64,000 bases of DNA from the NCBI RefSeq assembly GCF_000711955.1, contig NZ_JONR01000022.1, positions 1 through 64,000 of the forward strand. The letters run 5' to 3'. Origin of the DNA: Nevskia soli DSM 19509 (lineage in GTDB: Bacteria; Pseudomonadota; Gammaproteobacteria; Nevskiales; Nevskiaceae). The translations under genes and the position numbers were made by a program. Shown in pieces: positions 7,810-16,680 of this stretch (the first letter of the stretch is position 1; each line of letters starts with the position of its first letter). The notes under the pieces were generated by a model, which made no database searches, was not told the DNA's origin, and saw only the letters and a list, made by a program, of their open reading frames with translations.

Positions 7810-9600
7810 ATGACCTATGACCTGATCATCAAGAACGGGCTTCACTTCGACGGCACCGGCGCGCCGGCGGCTTTGCGCCATCTCGGCATCCGCGGCGGGA
7901 AGGTCGTGGCGGTGTCGGAGTCGATACTGGACGAAGCCGGCTGCCGTGAGGTGATCGACGCACAGGGCAAGTGGGTCATGCCCGGCTTCCTCGATACGCA
8001 TACGCATTACGACGCCGAGTTGCTCGCCAGCCCCGGCCTGAAGGAGAGCGTGCGCCACGGCGTCACTACCGTGACCTTCGGCTCCTGCTCCATCGGCATG
8101 GTCTGCGCCGAGGCGGAGGACTGCTCGGACATGTTCACACGGGTGGAGTCGATCCCGCGCGAGCACGTACTGCCGCTGCTGCGCAAGACCAAGACCTGGA
8201 ACACGCCGGCCGGCTACGTGGCGTACCTGGAAAGCATGCCGCTGGGCCCGAACACCACCGCATTCCTCGGCCATTCCGACCTGCGCGTCTCGGTGATGGG
8301 CCTGGGCCGCGCGGTCGACCGCGACGCCCGCCCCACCGCCGCCGAGATGCAGAAGATGGAACAGGTGCTGGAGGAAGGCCTCGACGCCGGTCTGCTCGGC
8401 CTCTCCACCATGACCACCAAGTGGGACAAGCTGGACGGCGACCGCTACCGTTCCGCCTCCCTGCCCACCACCTATGCGCGCTGGAGCGAATATGCCCAGC
8501 TCAACAAGATCCTGCGCCGCCGCGGCAAGATCCACCAAGGCGCGCCGAACATCGTCACCAAGGTCAACACGCTGCTGTTCCTCGGCGCCAGCCTCGGCTT
8601 GTTCCGCAAGAAGCTGAAGACCACCCTGATCACACTGATGGACGTGAAGTCCGACGGCATCATGCACCGCGTGGTCGGCAAGGTGGCGCACTTCTGCAAC
8701 AAGTTCCTCAACGCCGACTTCCGCTGGCAGGCCCTGCCCTGCCCGTTCGAGGTCTACTCCGACGGCATCGACCTGGTGATCTTCGAGGAATTCGGCGCCG
8801 GCCAGGCGGCCCTCCACCTGCAGACCGAGATGGAGCGCAACCAGCTGATGCAGGATGCGAGCTACCGCCGCTGGTTCCGCCGGAACTACGAGAACAAGTT
8901 CGGCCCGCGCGTCTGGCACCGCGATTTCCACGACGCGCAGATCGTCGGCTGCCCGGATACCACGCTGGTCGGCAAGAGCTTCGGAGCCGTGGCAGACGAA
9001 CGCGGCATCCACCCGGTCGACGCCTTCCTCGACCTCGTGGTGCTGCACGGCCGCAAGCTGCGCTGGCGCACCCTGATCGGCAACTACCGTCCGCATCGCC
9101 TGAAGAAGATCGTGCAGGACAAGGGCTCGGTGCTGAGCTTCTCCGACGCCGGCGCGCATATCCGCAACATGGCTTTCTACAACTTCCCCCTGCGCATGCT
9201 CAAGCTGGTGCAAGACGCCGAACTGGAAGGCCGGCCCTTCATGCCGATCGAAAAGGCCGTGTGGCGCCTCACCGGCGAGCTGGCCGACTGGTTCGACATC
9301 GACGCCGGCCACCTGCGCCTGGGCGACCGCGCCGACCTGGTGATTGTCGACCCGAAGGGACTGGACGATACGCTCGGCGCCTATGCCGAGGCGCCCATCG
9401 CCGAGTTCAACGGGCTGATGCGCATGGTCAACCGCAACGACGCGGCGGTGACGGCGACGGTGATCAATGGACGTGTGGCTTATCGTGCAGGCACCTATGC
9501 AGCGGACTTTGGACTGGCTCAGGGGTACGGACGCTTCCTGCGGGCTGGCGAGCATCCGGCGCGCGATGCCCAGGCATCGTCCCTCGCTCAAGCCGCCTAG
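7810..9600 (+). CDS. Amidohydrolase of the N-acyl-D-amino-acid deacylase family
   Basis: A 596-residue metal-dependent hydrolase of the amidohydrolase superfamily. The N-terminal beta-sandwich (residues 1-58) leads into the metal motif DTHTHYD at 62-68 with H64 and H66. A later SDAGAH segment supplies the usual Asp, and the C-terminal LGDRADLVIVDP strand closes the sandwich. Family members cleave N-acyl bonds of D-amino acids, but many relatives in catabolic clusters act on unrelated amides or lactones, so the substrate is unknown. The ATG at 7810 has a strong GGAGGAG nine bases upstream. The TetR and hydrolase genes that follow point to a catabolic role. Confidence 0.82.
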   Translation: MTYDLIIKNGLHFDGTGAPAALRHLGIRGGKVVAVSESILDEAGCREVIDAQGKWVMPGFLDTHTHYDAELLASPGLKESVRHGVTTVTFGSCSIGMVCAEAEDCSDMFTRVESIPREHVLPLLRKTKTWNTPAGYVAYLESMPLGPNTTAFLGHSDLRVSVMGLGRAVDRDARPTAAEMQKMEQVLEEGLDAGLLGLSTMTTKWDKLDGDRYRSASLPTTYARWSEYAQLNKILRRRGKIHQGAPNIVTKVNTLLFLGASLGLFRKKLKTTLITLMDVKSDGIMHRVVGKVAHFCNKFLNADFRWQALPCPFEVYSDGIDLVIFEEFGAGQAALHLQTEMERNQLMQDASYRRWFRRNYENKFGPRVWHRDFHDAQIVGCPDTTLVGKSFGAVADERGIHPVDAFLDLVVLHGRKLRWRTLIGNYRPHRLKKIVQDKGSVLSFSDAGAHIRNMAFYNFPLRMLKLVQDAELEGRPFMPIEKAVWRLTGELADWFDIDAGHLRLGDRADLVIVDPKGLDDTLGAYAEAPIAEFNGLMRMVNRNDAAVTATVINGRVAYRAGTYAADFGLAQGYGRFLRAGEHPARDAQASSLAQAA

Positions 9601-9628
9601 CCCCCCCCGTTGCCGACCGGCATCCCGG

Positions 9629-10261
9629 ATGAAAGCCGTCACTCCAACTCTTGTCCGCCGCACCCAGCAGGAACGCCGCGAAGCCACCGTGCGCAAACTG
9701 CTCGACGCCGCCACCGAGGCGCTGATCGAAGTCGGCTACACCAACACCAGCGTGCAGGAGATCTGCAAGCGGGCCGGCGTCTCGCACGGCGGCCTGTTCC
9801 GGCACTTCAGCTCGCGCATCGAACTGCTGATCCGCGTCGCCGATCACGTCGGCGACGGCCTGCTGGCGCTCTACCGTCGCGACTTCGAGCGCCTGCGCAA
9901 GTCCACGCCGGACGAACTGGTGCTGGCGCTGAAACTGCTGCGCACCAACACGCAATCGCACCTGCACCAGGCCTGGTTCGAACTGCTGATGGCGGCGCGC
10001 ACCGACCGCGTGCTGCACGACGCGCTGGTGCCGATCTGGAAACGCCGCGACGAGGCCACCCAGCAATTGGCCGTGGCGCTGCTGCCGGAGACCGCACGCA
10101 AGCTGCCGGACTTTCCCATCATGGTGGACACCATGGTCACGCTGTTCCATGGCGAGGCGGTGGACCGCTTCCTGCGCATCGATCCGCAAAGCGAGAAACT
10201 GCGCATGGAATGGCTGCTGAAGCTGCTGGAACTGCTGCTGCCGAAAGGGAACCAAGCATGA
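9629..10261 (+). CDS. TetR/AcrR-family transcriptional regulator
   Basis: A 210-residue regulator with an N-terminal helix-turn-helix (about residues 15-62; TNTSVQEICKRAGVSHGG then LFRHFSSR). The C-terminal ligand domain is helical and diverse. It lies 28 bp after the amidohydrolase and 25 bp before an alpha/beta hydrolase gene, so it is probably part of that plus-strand unit. It is the nearest regulator to the two long palindromes at 13911 and 18255 and is a reasonable candidate to bind them. That link is inferred, because no copy of the palindrome was seen next to this gene. Confidence 0.88.
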   Translation: MKAVTPTLVRRTQQERREATVRKLLDAATEALIEVGYTNTSVQEICKRAGVSHGGLFRHFSSRIELLIRVADHVGDGLLALYRRDFERLRKSTPDELVLALKLLRTNTQSHLHQAWFELLMAARTDRVLHDALVPIWKRRDEATQQLAVALLPETARKLPDFPIMVDTMVTLFHGEAVDRFLRIDPQSEKLRMEWLLKLLELLLPKGNQA

Positions 10262-10286
10262 ATGCCGACGCCCGGGGATACGCCTG

Positions 10287-11096
10287 ATGGAAGTCCTGGT
10301 CCAGAATCACAAGGTCTACTGCGAGCGCAGCGGCAAGGGGCCTCCGGCGCTGTTCGTGCACGGCGTGCCGGACAGCGCCGACGTCTGGCATGAGGTGATC
10401 GCCGGTGTGCAGGAGCGCTACACCTGCTACGCCGCGGATTTCATGGGCATCCACCGCTCGGCGGAGAATCCGGGATTCGACTATTCCTTCGACGGCTACG
10501 CCGACTGGATGGAGGCCCTGGTGCAGGCGCTCGGCATCACCGAGCCGGTGACCCTGGTGGTGCACGACTGGGGCCTGATGGGCCTGGCCTGGGCCAGCAA
10601 GTATCCGCAGCGCGTTGCCCGCATCGTCATCACCAACACCGTCTTCACCCACCTCTACAAATGGCATTTCTGGGCCCGGGTCTGGCGCACGCCGATCCTC
10701 GGCGAGATCTCCATGCTGGCGATGAACCGCTTCGTCATGCGCCGCGAGATGCACCGCGGCTCGCGCAAGCTGACGCTGCAGCAGATCGACCACACCTATG
10801 GCGGTTCCTTCTCCAAGCGCAGCTCGCGCTTCGTGGTGCTGAGGATGTACCGCTCCGCCGATCCCGCCAAGCTGATCGGCTGGGAGACACGCTTCGAGGC
10901 GGTGGCGCAGCGCGTGCCGGTGAAGGTGCTGTGGGGCGAGCACGACCCTTATCTGCCGCGCTGGGTCTCGACCTGCTTCTACACGCAGGATGTCGAACTC
11001 ATTCCCGGCGTGGGGCATTGGGTTCCGCTGGAAGCGCCCGAGCGGGTGATTGCCGTGCTGCAGGCCTGGACCACGAACACAGCCGCCGCAGCCTGA
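10287..11096 (+). CDS. Alpha/beta hydrolase, haloalkane dehalogenase/epoxide hydrolase type
   Basis: A 269-residue alpha/beta hydrolase whose nucleophile elbow reads VVHDWGLMG, making D94 the nucleophile instead of serine. The oxyanion-hole segment is HGVPDS (25-30). The likely catalytic acid is in WGEHDPYLP, and the His in GVGHWVPLEAPE is near the C-terminus. An Asp nucleophile followed by Trp occurs in haloalkane dehalogenases, fluoroacetate dehalogenases and epoxide hydrolases. The lid does not let me choose between them. It is convergent with the P450 gene and probably part of the same catabolic region. Confidence 0.83.
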   Translation: MEVLVQNHKVYCERSGKGPPALFVHGVPDSADVWHEVIAGVQERYTCYAADFMGIHRSAENPGFDYSFDGYADWMEALVQALGITEPVTLVVHDWGLMGLAWASKYPQRVARIVITNTVFTHLYKWHFWARVWRTPILGEISMLAMNRFVMRREMHRGSRKLTLQQIDHTYGGSFSKRSSRFVVLRMYRSADPAKLIGWETRFEAVAQRVPVKVLWGEHDPYLPRWVSTCFYTQDVELIPGVGHWVPLEAPERVIAVLQAWTTNTAAAA

Positions 11097-11114
11097 GCCG
11101 CACTCGCGACCCTG

Positions 11115-12305
11115 CTAGGCGTCCGGCAAGGGCCTGAATCGCGCCGGCACGTGCGTGAATCCGCGCACATTCGGGTTGTGCGCCCGCGCCAGCCGCTCCT
11201 CGAGGATCTCATAATCCGGCATGCGCTTGAGGATCTCCTCGAACACCACGCGCACTTCCATGCGTGCCAGCGCGGCACCCAGGCAGGAATGGATGCCGTA
11301 GCCGAAGGCCATGTGGTCGCGTGAACCACGGCGGACATCGAAGACATCCGGGTCCGGGAATTTGTCCGCGTCGCGGTTGGCGGAGATGATGCACAGACCG
11401 ACGCGGTCGCCCTTCCGCAGTGTCTTGCCGCGCATTTCCACGTCCTGGCCGATGCGGCGCACGATGATCTGCGAAGAGCCATCGAAGCGCAGCACTTCCT
11501 CCACGGCTTTCGCGATCAGCGCGGGATCCTCCACCAGCAAGCGGCGCTGCTCCGGGTGCTGCCATAGACGATAGGCCATGTTGCCGATCAGCTTGGTGGT
11601 GGTTTCATTGCCGGCAATGGCCAGCAGGATCAGCGTACCGATCACCTGGTCGCGGCGCAGCACGCCGTCCTTTTCGCTGCGCATCAGGATGCCGATGAGA
11701 TCATCGCCGTAAGGGCCATCCGCGTGCTTGGCGGCATGCTCGCCGAAGTAGGTCGCCATGTTCATGTAGCCTGAGACGTTGCGCTCGGACAGGTCGTGCT
11801 GCTTGTCCTCCCGGGCGATCAGGTCGTCGGCCCAGCCGCGCACCTTGTCCTGGTCGGTTTTCGGTACGCTGGTCAAGCTGGAGATCACATCCATCGGCAG
11901 GAAACAGCCGAGGTCGGCGACGAAGTCGAACTTGCCGCCGCGCAGATGCGGCTCGATCAGCTCGACGGCCTTCCTGCGCGTGTAATCCTCCAGGCGCCTG
12001 ATGCGATCCGGCGTCATCAGCGGCGCGAACAGGTTGCGCACCCGCGTGTGGTCCGGCGGATCGCTGAAGATGAACATGGGGAACGGCAGCTTCTCGCCGG
12101 AATCCGGTTCGAGCGACACCGCGCCGGTGTTGATGAAGGTCTTGAAATCGCGGAAGGCCCGGTTGACGTCCTCCCACTTGGTCAGCAGCCAGATGCCCAG
12201 CTCTTCGTTGTAGTACACCGGGTCCTGCTCCCGGAGCGCCTGGTACTGGGGATAGGGATCCCAGTGGAAGCGGTGATCGTAGGGATCGAGATGGGCCTGC
12301 TTCAT
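11115..12305 (-). CDS. Cytochrome P450 monooxygenase (bacterial class I)
   Basis: A 396-residue soluble P450. The I-helix oxygen-activation motif is AGNETT (231-236), the K-helix ExxR is E270-R273, and the haem-binding loop is FGYGIHSCLG with the thiolate ligand C341. Such enzymes take electrons from a 2Fe-2S ferredoxin, and one is encoded 44 bp upstream on the same strand. The sequence resembles bacterial P450s of terpenoid and steroid catabolism, but the substrate is not deducible. It is the last gene of the Rieske-ferredoxin-P450 unit. Confidence 0.93.
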   Translation of the reverse strand: MKQAHLDPYDHRFHWDPYPQYQALREQDPVYYNEELGIWLLTKWEDVNRAFRDFKTFINTGAVSLEPDSGEKLPFPMFIFSDPPDHTRVRNLFAPLMTPDRIRRLEDYTRRKAVELIEPHLRGGKFDFVADLGCFLPMDVISSLTSVPKTDQDKVRGWADDLIAREDKQHDLSERNVSGYMNMATYFGEHAAKHADGPYGDDLIGILMRSEKDGVLRRDQVIGTLILLAIAGNETTTKLIGNMAYRLWQHPEQRRLLVEDPALIAKAVEEVLRFDGSSQIIVRRIGQDVEMRGKTLRKGDRVGLCIISANRDADKFPDPDVFDVRRGSRDHMAFGYGIHSCLGAALARMEVRVVFEEILKRMPDYEILEERLARAHNPNVRGFTHVPARFRPLPDA

Positions 12306-12349
12306 GGGCTGTCGCCTGTATTTGTTGTTTGAATGGCGGCCGGGGCCGG

Positions 12350-12679
12350 TTAGGAGCCGACGCCCTGCGACTTGGGCAACCTGACTTCCATGCCGTCCAG
12401 GGCCGCGGTCACCACCACCTGGCAGCCCAGGCGGCTGTTGCCACGGCGCCCCTCCACCGCTTCGAGCATGGCGAGTTCACCGGAGCCCGCCTCGGGCAGG
12501 CTCCGCAGCCGCTCCTCCGGCAGGTAACAATGGCAGGTGGCACAGGAACAGATGCCGCCGCACATGCCTTCCACGCCGGGCACCATGTTGAGTGTGGCGC
12601 CCTCCATCAGGTTCATGCCTTCTTCCACGGTCACGGTGTGACTGGTGCCGTCGTGCTCGATGTACTTGAGTTGAATCAT
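12350..12679 (-). CDS. 2Fe-2S ferredoxin, adrenodoxin/putidaredoxin type
   Basis: A 109-residue electron carrier with the vertebrate-type spacing C40-x5-C46-x2-C49 and C86. Extra cysteines at 44 and 51 lie inside the same loop. It is the likely electron donor for the P450 downstream and possibly the Rieske oxygenase upstream. No ferredoxin reductase gene is present in the cluster, so a reductase must be encoded elsewhere. The gene lies 36 bp after the Rieske stop codon. Confidence 0.93.
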   Translation of the reverse strand: MIQLKYIEHDGTSHTVTVEEGMNLMEGATLNMVPGVEGMCGGICSCATCHCYLPEERLRSLPEAGSGELAMLEAVEGRRGNSRLGCQVVVTAALDGMEVRLPKSQGVGS

Positions 12680-12715
12680 CTGTTCACCCTGATCCGCCGG
12701 ACGTGGATTCCCGCC

Positions 12716-13867
12716 TCAGGCGGTTACCGTTTTTGCCGGCTTCGCGGCTTCCTGGGCAGCCAGCACCCTGGCCTGGCGGTCACGCAGGTCGTAAATGGTC
12801 CAGTCCTGGTTGTTGTTGCGGTACTGGCTGTTGTCCACTTCGGCGCGGTCGGTATAGAACTGGGCATACCAGCGACGCAGCTTGGCGATGGGGCCGTCGT
12901 TGGCGCAGAGCATCGGCGTGGGGCGGTACAGCTTGCGCTCCCAGATGTAGACGTCTTCCATGAAGGCGTCGTAGGACGCCTTGCAATAGCCTTGCGCCGC
13001 CGCGTCCAGCATTTCCGGGGTGAACTGCCGGGGATCGGCCTTGACGATGACGCCGAACCAGTATTCCAGCGTGTTCTCGTCCACCGGGCACCAGGCGGTG
13101 AGGATGATGCTGTCGAACTGGGCGCTGTCCTGCGTCTGCCAGGTGTATTGGTAGGCGGGGCCATGGCTGATCGAACGGACATAGAGCTTGTCGTCCTGCA
13201 CGTCGGCCGCCAGGCGCGTATGCGTGCCCCACATCAACTCGCCGCACATATGGCCGTTCCACACCGGAAGCCAGGTCTCGACGTTGTAGCCGTGGATGGG
13301 CAGCAGATGGCCCTTGTCCACGGTGTTCTCCATCACTTCGCGAGGATGCGTCTTGATGGTGATCTTGAAACGATGCCAGGCCTTGGTCCAGCCGGCGGTG
13401 GCGTATTCCTCCAGCGGCAGGATGTCGAAGTCCGGCGGCCCCTGCTCATGATCGTGCCAGGCCAGGACGGTTTCATTGATCTCCTTGACCACGTAAGCGC
13501 GCGTCCGGGCCTTGGGTGGAATTTTCTCGCAATAGGGAATCTTCACGCACTGGCCGCTGCCGTCGTAGGTCCAGTTGTGGAAGGCGCACTGCAGCAGATT
13601 GCCCTTGACCGTGCCGGCGGAGAGATCCGCACCCAGGTGCGGACAGAACGCATCCATGCAACGCACCTGCCCATCCTCGCCGCGGTAGATCACCAGGCGC
13701 TGGCCGAAGTAATCGCGCGCCACCGGCTTGCCGGTCTCGAATTCATCGCTCCAGCCGAGCATGTGCCAGCCGCGCGCATAGCGCGGCGAGCCGTCCGGCA
13801 GCCGCGGAATGGTCAGCAGGTTGCGCTGCACTGTCGCGGCGCTGCTTTGTTTCAGATCGTCGGCCAT
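12716..13867 (-). CDS. Rieske non-haem iron oxygenase (KshA-like)
   Basis: A 383-residue terminal oxygenase. The Rieske cluster ligands are C75-x-H77 and C94-x2-H97. The mononuclear iron site is in ENTVDKGHLLPIHG, with H187 and H192, and a further acidic ligand is expected in the FMEDVYIW segment. Overall layout and the C-terminal KLRRWYAQFYTD motif resemble KshA, the oxygenase of 3-ketosteroid 9alpha-hydroxylase. Related monooxygenases act on other polycyclic or terpenoid substrates. It is the first gene of a three-gene operon headed by the palindrome at 13911-13946. Confidence 0.87.
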   Translation of the reverse strand: MADDLKQSSAATVQRNLLTIPRLPDGSPRYARGWHMLGWSDEFETGKPVARDYFGQRLVIYRGEDGQVRCMDAFCPHLGADLSAGTVKGNLLQCAFHNWTYDGSGQCVKIPYCEKIPPKARTRAYVVKEINETVLAWHDHEQGPPDFDILPLEEYATAGWTKAWHRFKITIKTHPREVMENTVDKGHLLPIHGYNVETWLPVWNGHMCGELMWGTHTRLAADVQDDKLYVRSISHGPAYQYTWQTQDSAQFDSIILTAWCPVDENTLEYWFGVIVKADPRQFTPEMLDAAAQGYCKASYDAFMEDVYIWERKLYRPTPMLCANDGPIAKLRRWYAQFYTDRAEVDNSQYRNNNQDWTIYDLRDRQARVLAAQEAAKPAKTVTA

Positions 13868-13910
13868 GCTATCGCTCCGTCACCTCAAGGCTGCCTGAAA
13901 TTCATGCTAT

Positions 13911-13946
13911 GGATAAAAAACATTTTTGTCAAAATGTTTTTTATCC
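13911..13946. promoter_or_regulatory. Long perfect palindrome, candidate operator P1
   Basis: Arms GGATAAAAAACATTTT (13911-13926) and its exact complement (13931-13946) flank a TGTC spacer. It lies 43 bp before the Rieske oxygenase start and just after the HIBADH-like gene. A 24-base core (13917-13940) is identical at 23 positions to the core of the palindrome at 18259-18282. A/T-rich runs of this kind stand out strongly in the GC-rich surroundings, and the symmetry suits a dimeric repressor such as a TetR protein. Confidence 0.75.
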
Positions 13947-13950
13947 ATTT

Positions 13951-14817
13951 TCAGCTTGACTGTCCCTCACTGCTGCGCGGGCGTGCATCGAGAAATACCG
14001 CCTCGATGATCTCGGCAACGCGCGCCGTCGCGGGCAGCTCCAGGCCAAGCTGTGCCGCACTGGACAAGGCCGCGGCGAGATCCTTGCGGCCGAGCGCCGC
14101 GAACGGCCCGAAAGCCTTGCGCACGGCTTCCGCCCCCGCCGCGGACAGCTTGCCGCGGTTGCCGATGAAGGCCTCCATCTGCGGCGTGACCACACCGTTG
14201 GCGCGCCCCACCTCGATCAGCAGCGCCGGATCGAGCCCGCCCACGCGGGCCAGCGCATCCGCCTCGTGCATGGCGGCGAAGGCGGCATAGGTCATCAGGT
14301 TGTTGCACAGCTTGAGCGCGATGCCGGTGCCGACCGGGCCGGCATGGATGACCTTCCGGCCGGAGGTGGCGAACACCGGGCGGCAACGTTCGACGATCTC
14401 CCCCGGGCCACCAACCATATACGCCAGCGTGGCCGCTTCGGCCCCCGAGGCGCCACCGGTAATCGGCGCATCGATGAGATGGATGCCGCTTTCCGCCGCC
14501 TGCCGCGACCAGCGCAACAGGGCGGCTTGCGTCACCGTGCTGTGCACGGCGATAACGCTATCGGCCGCCATGTTCCGCAGCAGGCCGTCGGCTCCCTGCA
14601 GCAGGGATTCGACATCTGCGTCGTCACGCACGCACAGGCCGATGATGCGGCATTCGCCAGCCATCGTCCGGGGCATCGCGATGCGGGCACCAAGGCCGCT
14701 CAGTTCATCCAGCGGCTCCTGCGCCACGTCGTACACATACAGCGGCTCGCCCAGCTTGAACAGGTGCCGGGCCATGGGCTTGCCGATGTTGCCCAGGCCG
14801 ACGAATCCCAGGCTCAT
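13951..14817 (-). CDS. 3-hydroxyisobutyrate dehydrogenase-like beta-hydroxyacid dehydrogenase
   Basis: A 288-residue NAD(P)-dependent oxidoreductase. The Rossmann motif is GLGNIGKPMA (7-16), the substrate-binding segment is LIDAPITGGASGA (114-126), and the catalytic lysine is K169 in GTGIALKLCNN. Family members oxidise beta-hydroxyacids or reduce semialdehydes. In this cluster it may act on a short branched side-chain product; the exact substrate is unknown. Its start overlaps the upstream SDR gene by four bases (ATGA), so it ends the aldehyde dehydrogenase-SDR-SDR operon. Confidence 0.85.
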   Translation of the reverse strand: MSLGFVGLGNIGKPMARHLFKLGEPLYVYDVAQEPLDELSGLGARIAMPRTMAGECRIIGLCVRDDADVESLLQGADGLLRNMAADSVIAVHSTVTQAALLRWSRQAAESGIHLIDAPITGGASGAEAATLAYMVGGPGEIVERCRPVFATSGRKVIHAGPVGTGIALKLCNNLMTYAAFAAMHEADALARVGGLDPALLIEVGRANGVVTPQMEAFIGNRGKLSAAGAEAVRKAFGPFAALGRKDLAAALSSAAQLGLELPATARVAEIIEAVFLDARPRSSEGQSS

Positions 14818-15620
14818 GGCGGAGCCTGATCCTGCTTCCAGTCCGATTCCAGCATCTTCGGCGTCAGCACGTTGGGGCGCACTTCCATGAACTCCACCGC
14901 CACGCCGGGCGGCAGCTCGAAGCAGGAGGCAATGGCTGCGCCGATGGTTCCGGCTTCAGCGGCGCCGTCGAACTTCGGCCCCTTGCCGAGCCAGTCCTGC
15001 ATCGCCTCGCCCAGCGCGGCCGGATCGAAGTTGGCGACGCTGCCGGTGGCCACGGCGCCGGGGCTGAACACGGTGACCATGATGCCGTCCCGCTTCACTT
15101 CATGGCGCAACTCCTTCGAGAAATGTTCCAGCGCCGCCTTGGCCGAGGAGTACAGGCCAAGGTGGGAGAACTCGTTGTCGTTGCGCACGCTGGCCGAGGA
15201 GATGTTGACGATGCGACCGCCGCCGTTGGCGCGCAGGCGCGGAATCGCGCTCTGGCAGGTGAAGATGGCGGAGATGAAATTCAGCTCCAGCAGCTTGCGC
15301 ACCTCCGCTTCCGGCATGATCTCGAGACGGCGGGCGAACTGGAAGCCGACGTTGTTGACCAGGCCGTCGAGCTTGCCCCACTTCCCGCCCACCGTGGCAA
15401 AGGCTTTCTCGACGGCCGACTTGTCGCAAACATCCACAGCGATGCCGATGACGCGATCGGTCTTGAGCGCCGTTACGGATTCGTCCAGGCGCGCCTTGTC
15501 GCGGGCCAGCAACGCCACCCGGGCGCCCCGCTCCAGCAATACCTGCGCGGTGGCCAGGCCGATACCCTTGGAAGCACCGGCGACGACGATGACCTGATCC
15601 CTGACCTGCCATGTGTTCAT
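14814..15620 (-). CDS. Short-chain dehydrogenase/reductase (SDR)
   Basis: A 268-residue classical SDR with the cofactor motif GASKGIG (15-21), NNVG at 89-92, catalytic serine near 141-142 and Y157-x3-K161. It probably oxidises or reduces an alcohol or ketone intermediate. The Shine-Dalgarno AGGAGAG sits directly against the edge of the MITE that separates it from the preceding SDR gene. It overlaps the HIBADH-like gene by four bases. Confidence 0.87.
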   Translation of the reverse strand: MNTWQVRDQVIVVAGASKGIGLATAQVLLERGARVALLARDKARLDESVTALKTDRVIGIAVDVCDKSAVEKAFATVGGKWGKLDGLVNNVGFQFARRLEIMPEAEVRKLLELNFISAIFTCQSAIPRLRANGGGRIVNISSASVRNDNEFSHLGLYSSAKAALEHFSKELRHEVKRDGIMVTVFSPGAVATGSVANFDPAALGEAMQDWLGKGPKFDGAAEAGTIGAAIASCFELPPGVAVEFMEVRPNVLTPKMLESDWKQDQAPP

Positions 15621-15628
15621 GCATCTCT

Positions 15629-15903
15629 CCTAAGAGCCTGTAACAGAATGAATCGCGCCTGCGACGGCGGTCATTTTTGCGCAGTGCAAGTCGGACAGAG
15701 TGCGGCATGGTGACTCCATGGTGCGCTCTGGCCGGCGCAGCACTGCGCAAAAATGGCCCCGTCCCGAAGGGTTGCGCCCAAAATCGCGCCAGACTGCGTT
15801 GTCAGCCCCAGCCATGGAATCACCATGGCTGGGGCCTCCGCCTTGCCTGACGCGGTTTTGGACTGCAACGCAGGTGCGATTCATTCTGTTACAGGCTCTT
15901 AGG
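15629..15903. mobile_element. MITE-like element with long terminal inverted repeats
   Basis: A 275-bp stretch bounded by 35-bp inverted ends that differ at one position. It is best read as a 267-bp core beginning AGAGCCTGTAACAG at each end, flanked by TA on both sides, the pattern of a TA target duplication. Inside are two more stems: CATTTTTGCGCAGTGC (15672-15687) with 15740-15755, and GCCCCAGCCATGG (15805-15817) with 15823-15835. It has no credible coding frame, so it must have been moved in trans. It lies between two co-oriented SDR genes. Its edge supplies the last base of the upstream stop codon and leaves the downstream ribosome site intact. Confidence 0.8.
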
Positions 15904-16642
15904 GCCGCATCCACTGGCCGCCATCCACGTTCATGATCAGCCCGGTGACCCAGCCAGCATCGTCCGAGAGCAGGAACATCAGCGCCTTGAGCAGATCTTC
16001 CGGCGTGCCCAGCCGCGCCAGCGGCATCGCGGCGACCATGCCCTTGATGTAGTCCTCGGGCACCTTGTCGCGCAGCGCCTGGGTATCGGTGGGGCCCGGC
16101 GCAATGGCATTGACACGGATACCCCTGGGACCCAGCTCCCGCGCCAGCACGCAGGTGATGCCGTTGGTGGCAAGCTTGGTGAAGGAGTAGTAGTCGTAAT
16201 TCATCCAGGCTGCGGTGGAGGACTGGTTGACGATGGCAGCGCCTGCGCCCATGCACGGTGCGCACGCACGGGTCATCACCACCGAGCCGAGCATGTTCAC
16301 GCTCACCACCTTGTTGAGGTAGGCGAGGTCCACCGTCATCAATGGATTGAAATCAAGGGTGCCGAACATGGCGGCGTTGTTGACCAGGTAGTGGATGGCG
16401 CCGTACTTGTCCTTGACCTGCTTCGCCAGGGCGGCGGCGGAGCTTTCGCTCGACACGTCCACCTTGACGAACAGTACTTCGCCGCCGGCCTTGCGGATTT
16501 CGCCGGCCACGCGCTCGCCCTGGGCTTCGTTGATGTCCGCCACCACCACCTTGCAGCCGGCCTTGGCCAGGCCCTTGGCATAGCCTTCGCCGATGCCCTG
16601 TCCCGCCCCGGTCACCACCGCCACCTTGCCTGTCAGATTCAC
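15899..16642 (-). CDS. Short-chain dehydrogenase/reductase (SDR)
   Basis: A 247-residue classical SDR: cofactor motif GAGQGIG (12-18), NNAA at 88-91, catalytic serine near 141-142, Y152-x3-K156, and the usual C-terminal MNVDGGQ segment, so the protein is full length. The start is GTG at 16642, decided by GAGGAGAGA just upstream; no ATG fits. The stop codon TAA is formed by TA plus the first A of the MITE at 15629-15903. It is the second gene of the operon that starts with the aldehyde dehydrogenase. Confidence 0.87.
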   Translation of the reverse strand: MNLTGKVAVVTGAGQGIGEGYAKGLAKAGCKVVVADINEAQGERVAGEIRKAGGEVLFVKVDVSSESSAAALAKQVKDKYGAIHYLVNNAAMFGTLDFNPLMTVDLAYLNKVVSVNMLGSVVMTRACAPCMGAGAAIVNQSSTAAWMNYDYYSFTKLATNGITCVLARELGPRGIRVNAIAPGPTDTQALRDKVPEDYIKGMVAAMPLARLGTPEDLLKALMFLLSDDAGWVTGLIMNVDGGQWMRP

Positions 16643-16680
16643 GCCTCTCTCCTCCTCATGATTTGTTGTTGTGCGGGCGC

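Noticed and set aside
12329..14290. Plus-strand frame of about 650 codons opposite the ferredoxin, Rieske and HIBADH-like genes
   Set aside because: The minus-strand genes carry catalytic motifs; the plus frame shows none and spans several genes and the operator palindrome.
15631..15901. Degenerate IS with a transposase remnant
   Set aside because: The frames through it show no transposase similarity and the interior is mostly hairpin arms, so a MITE is the better reading.
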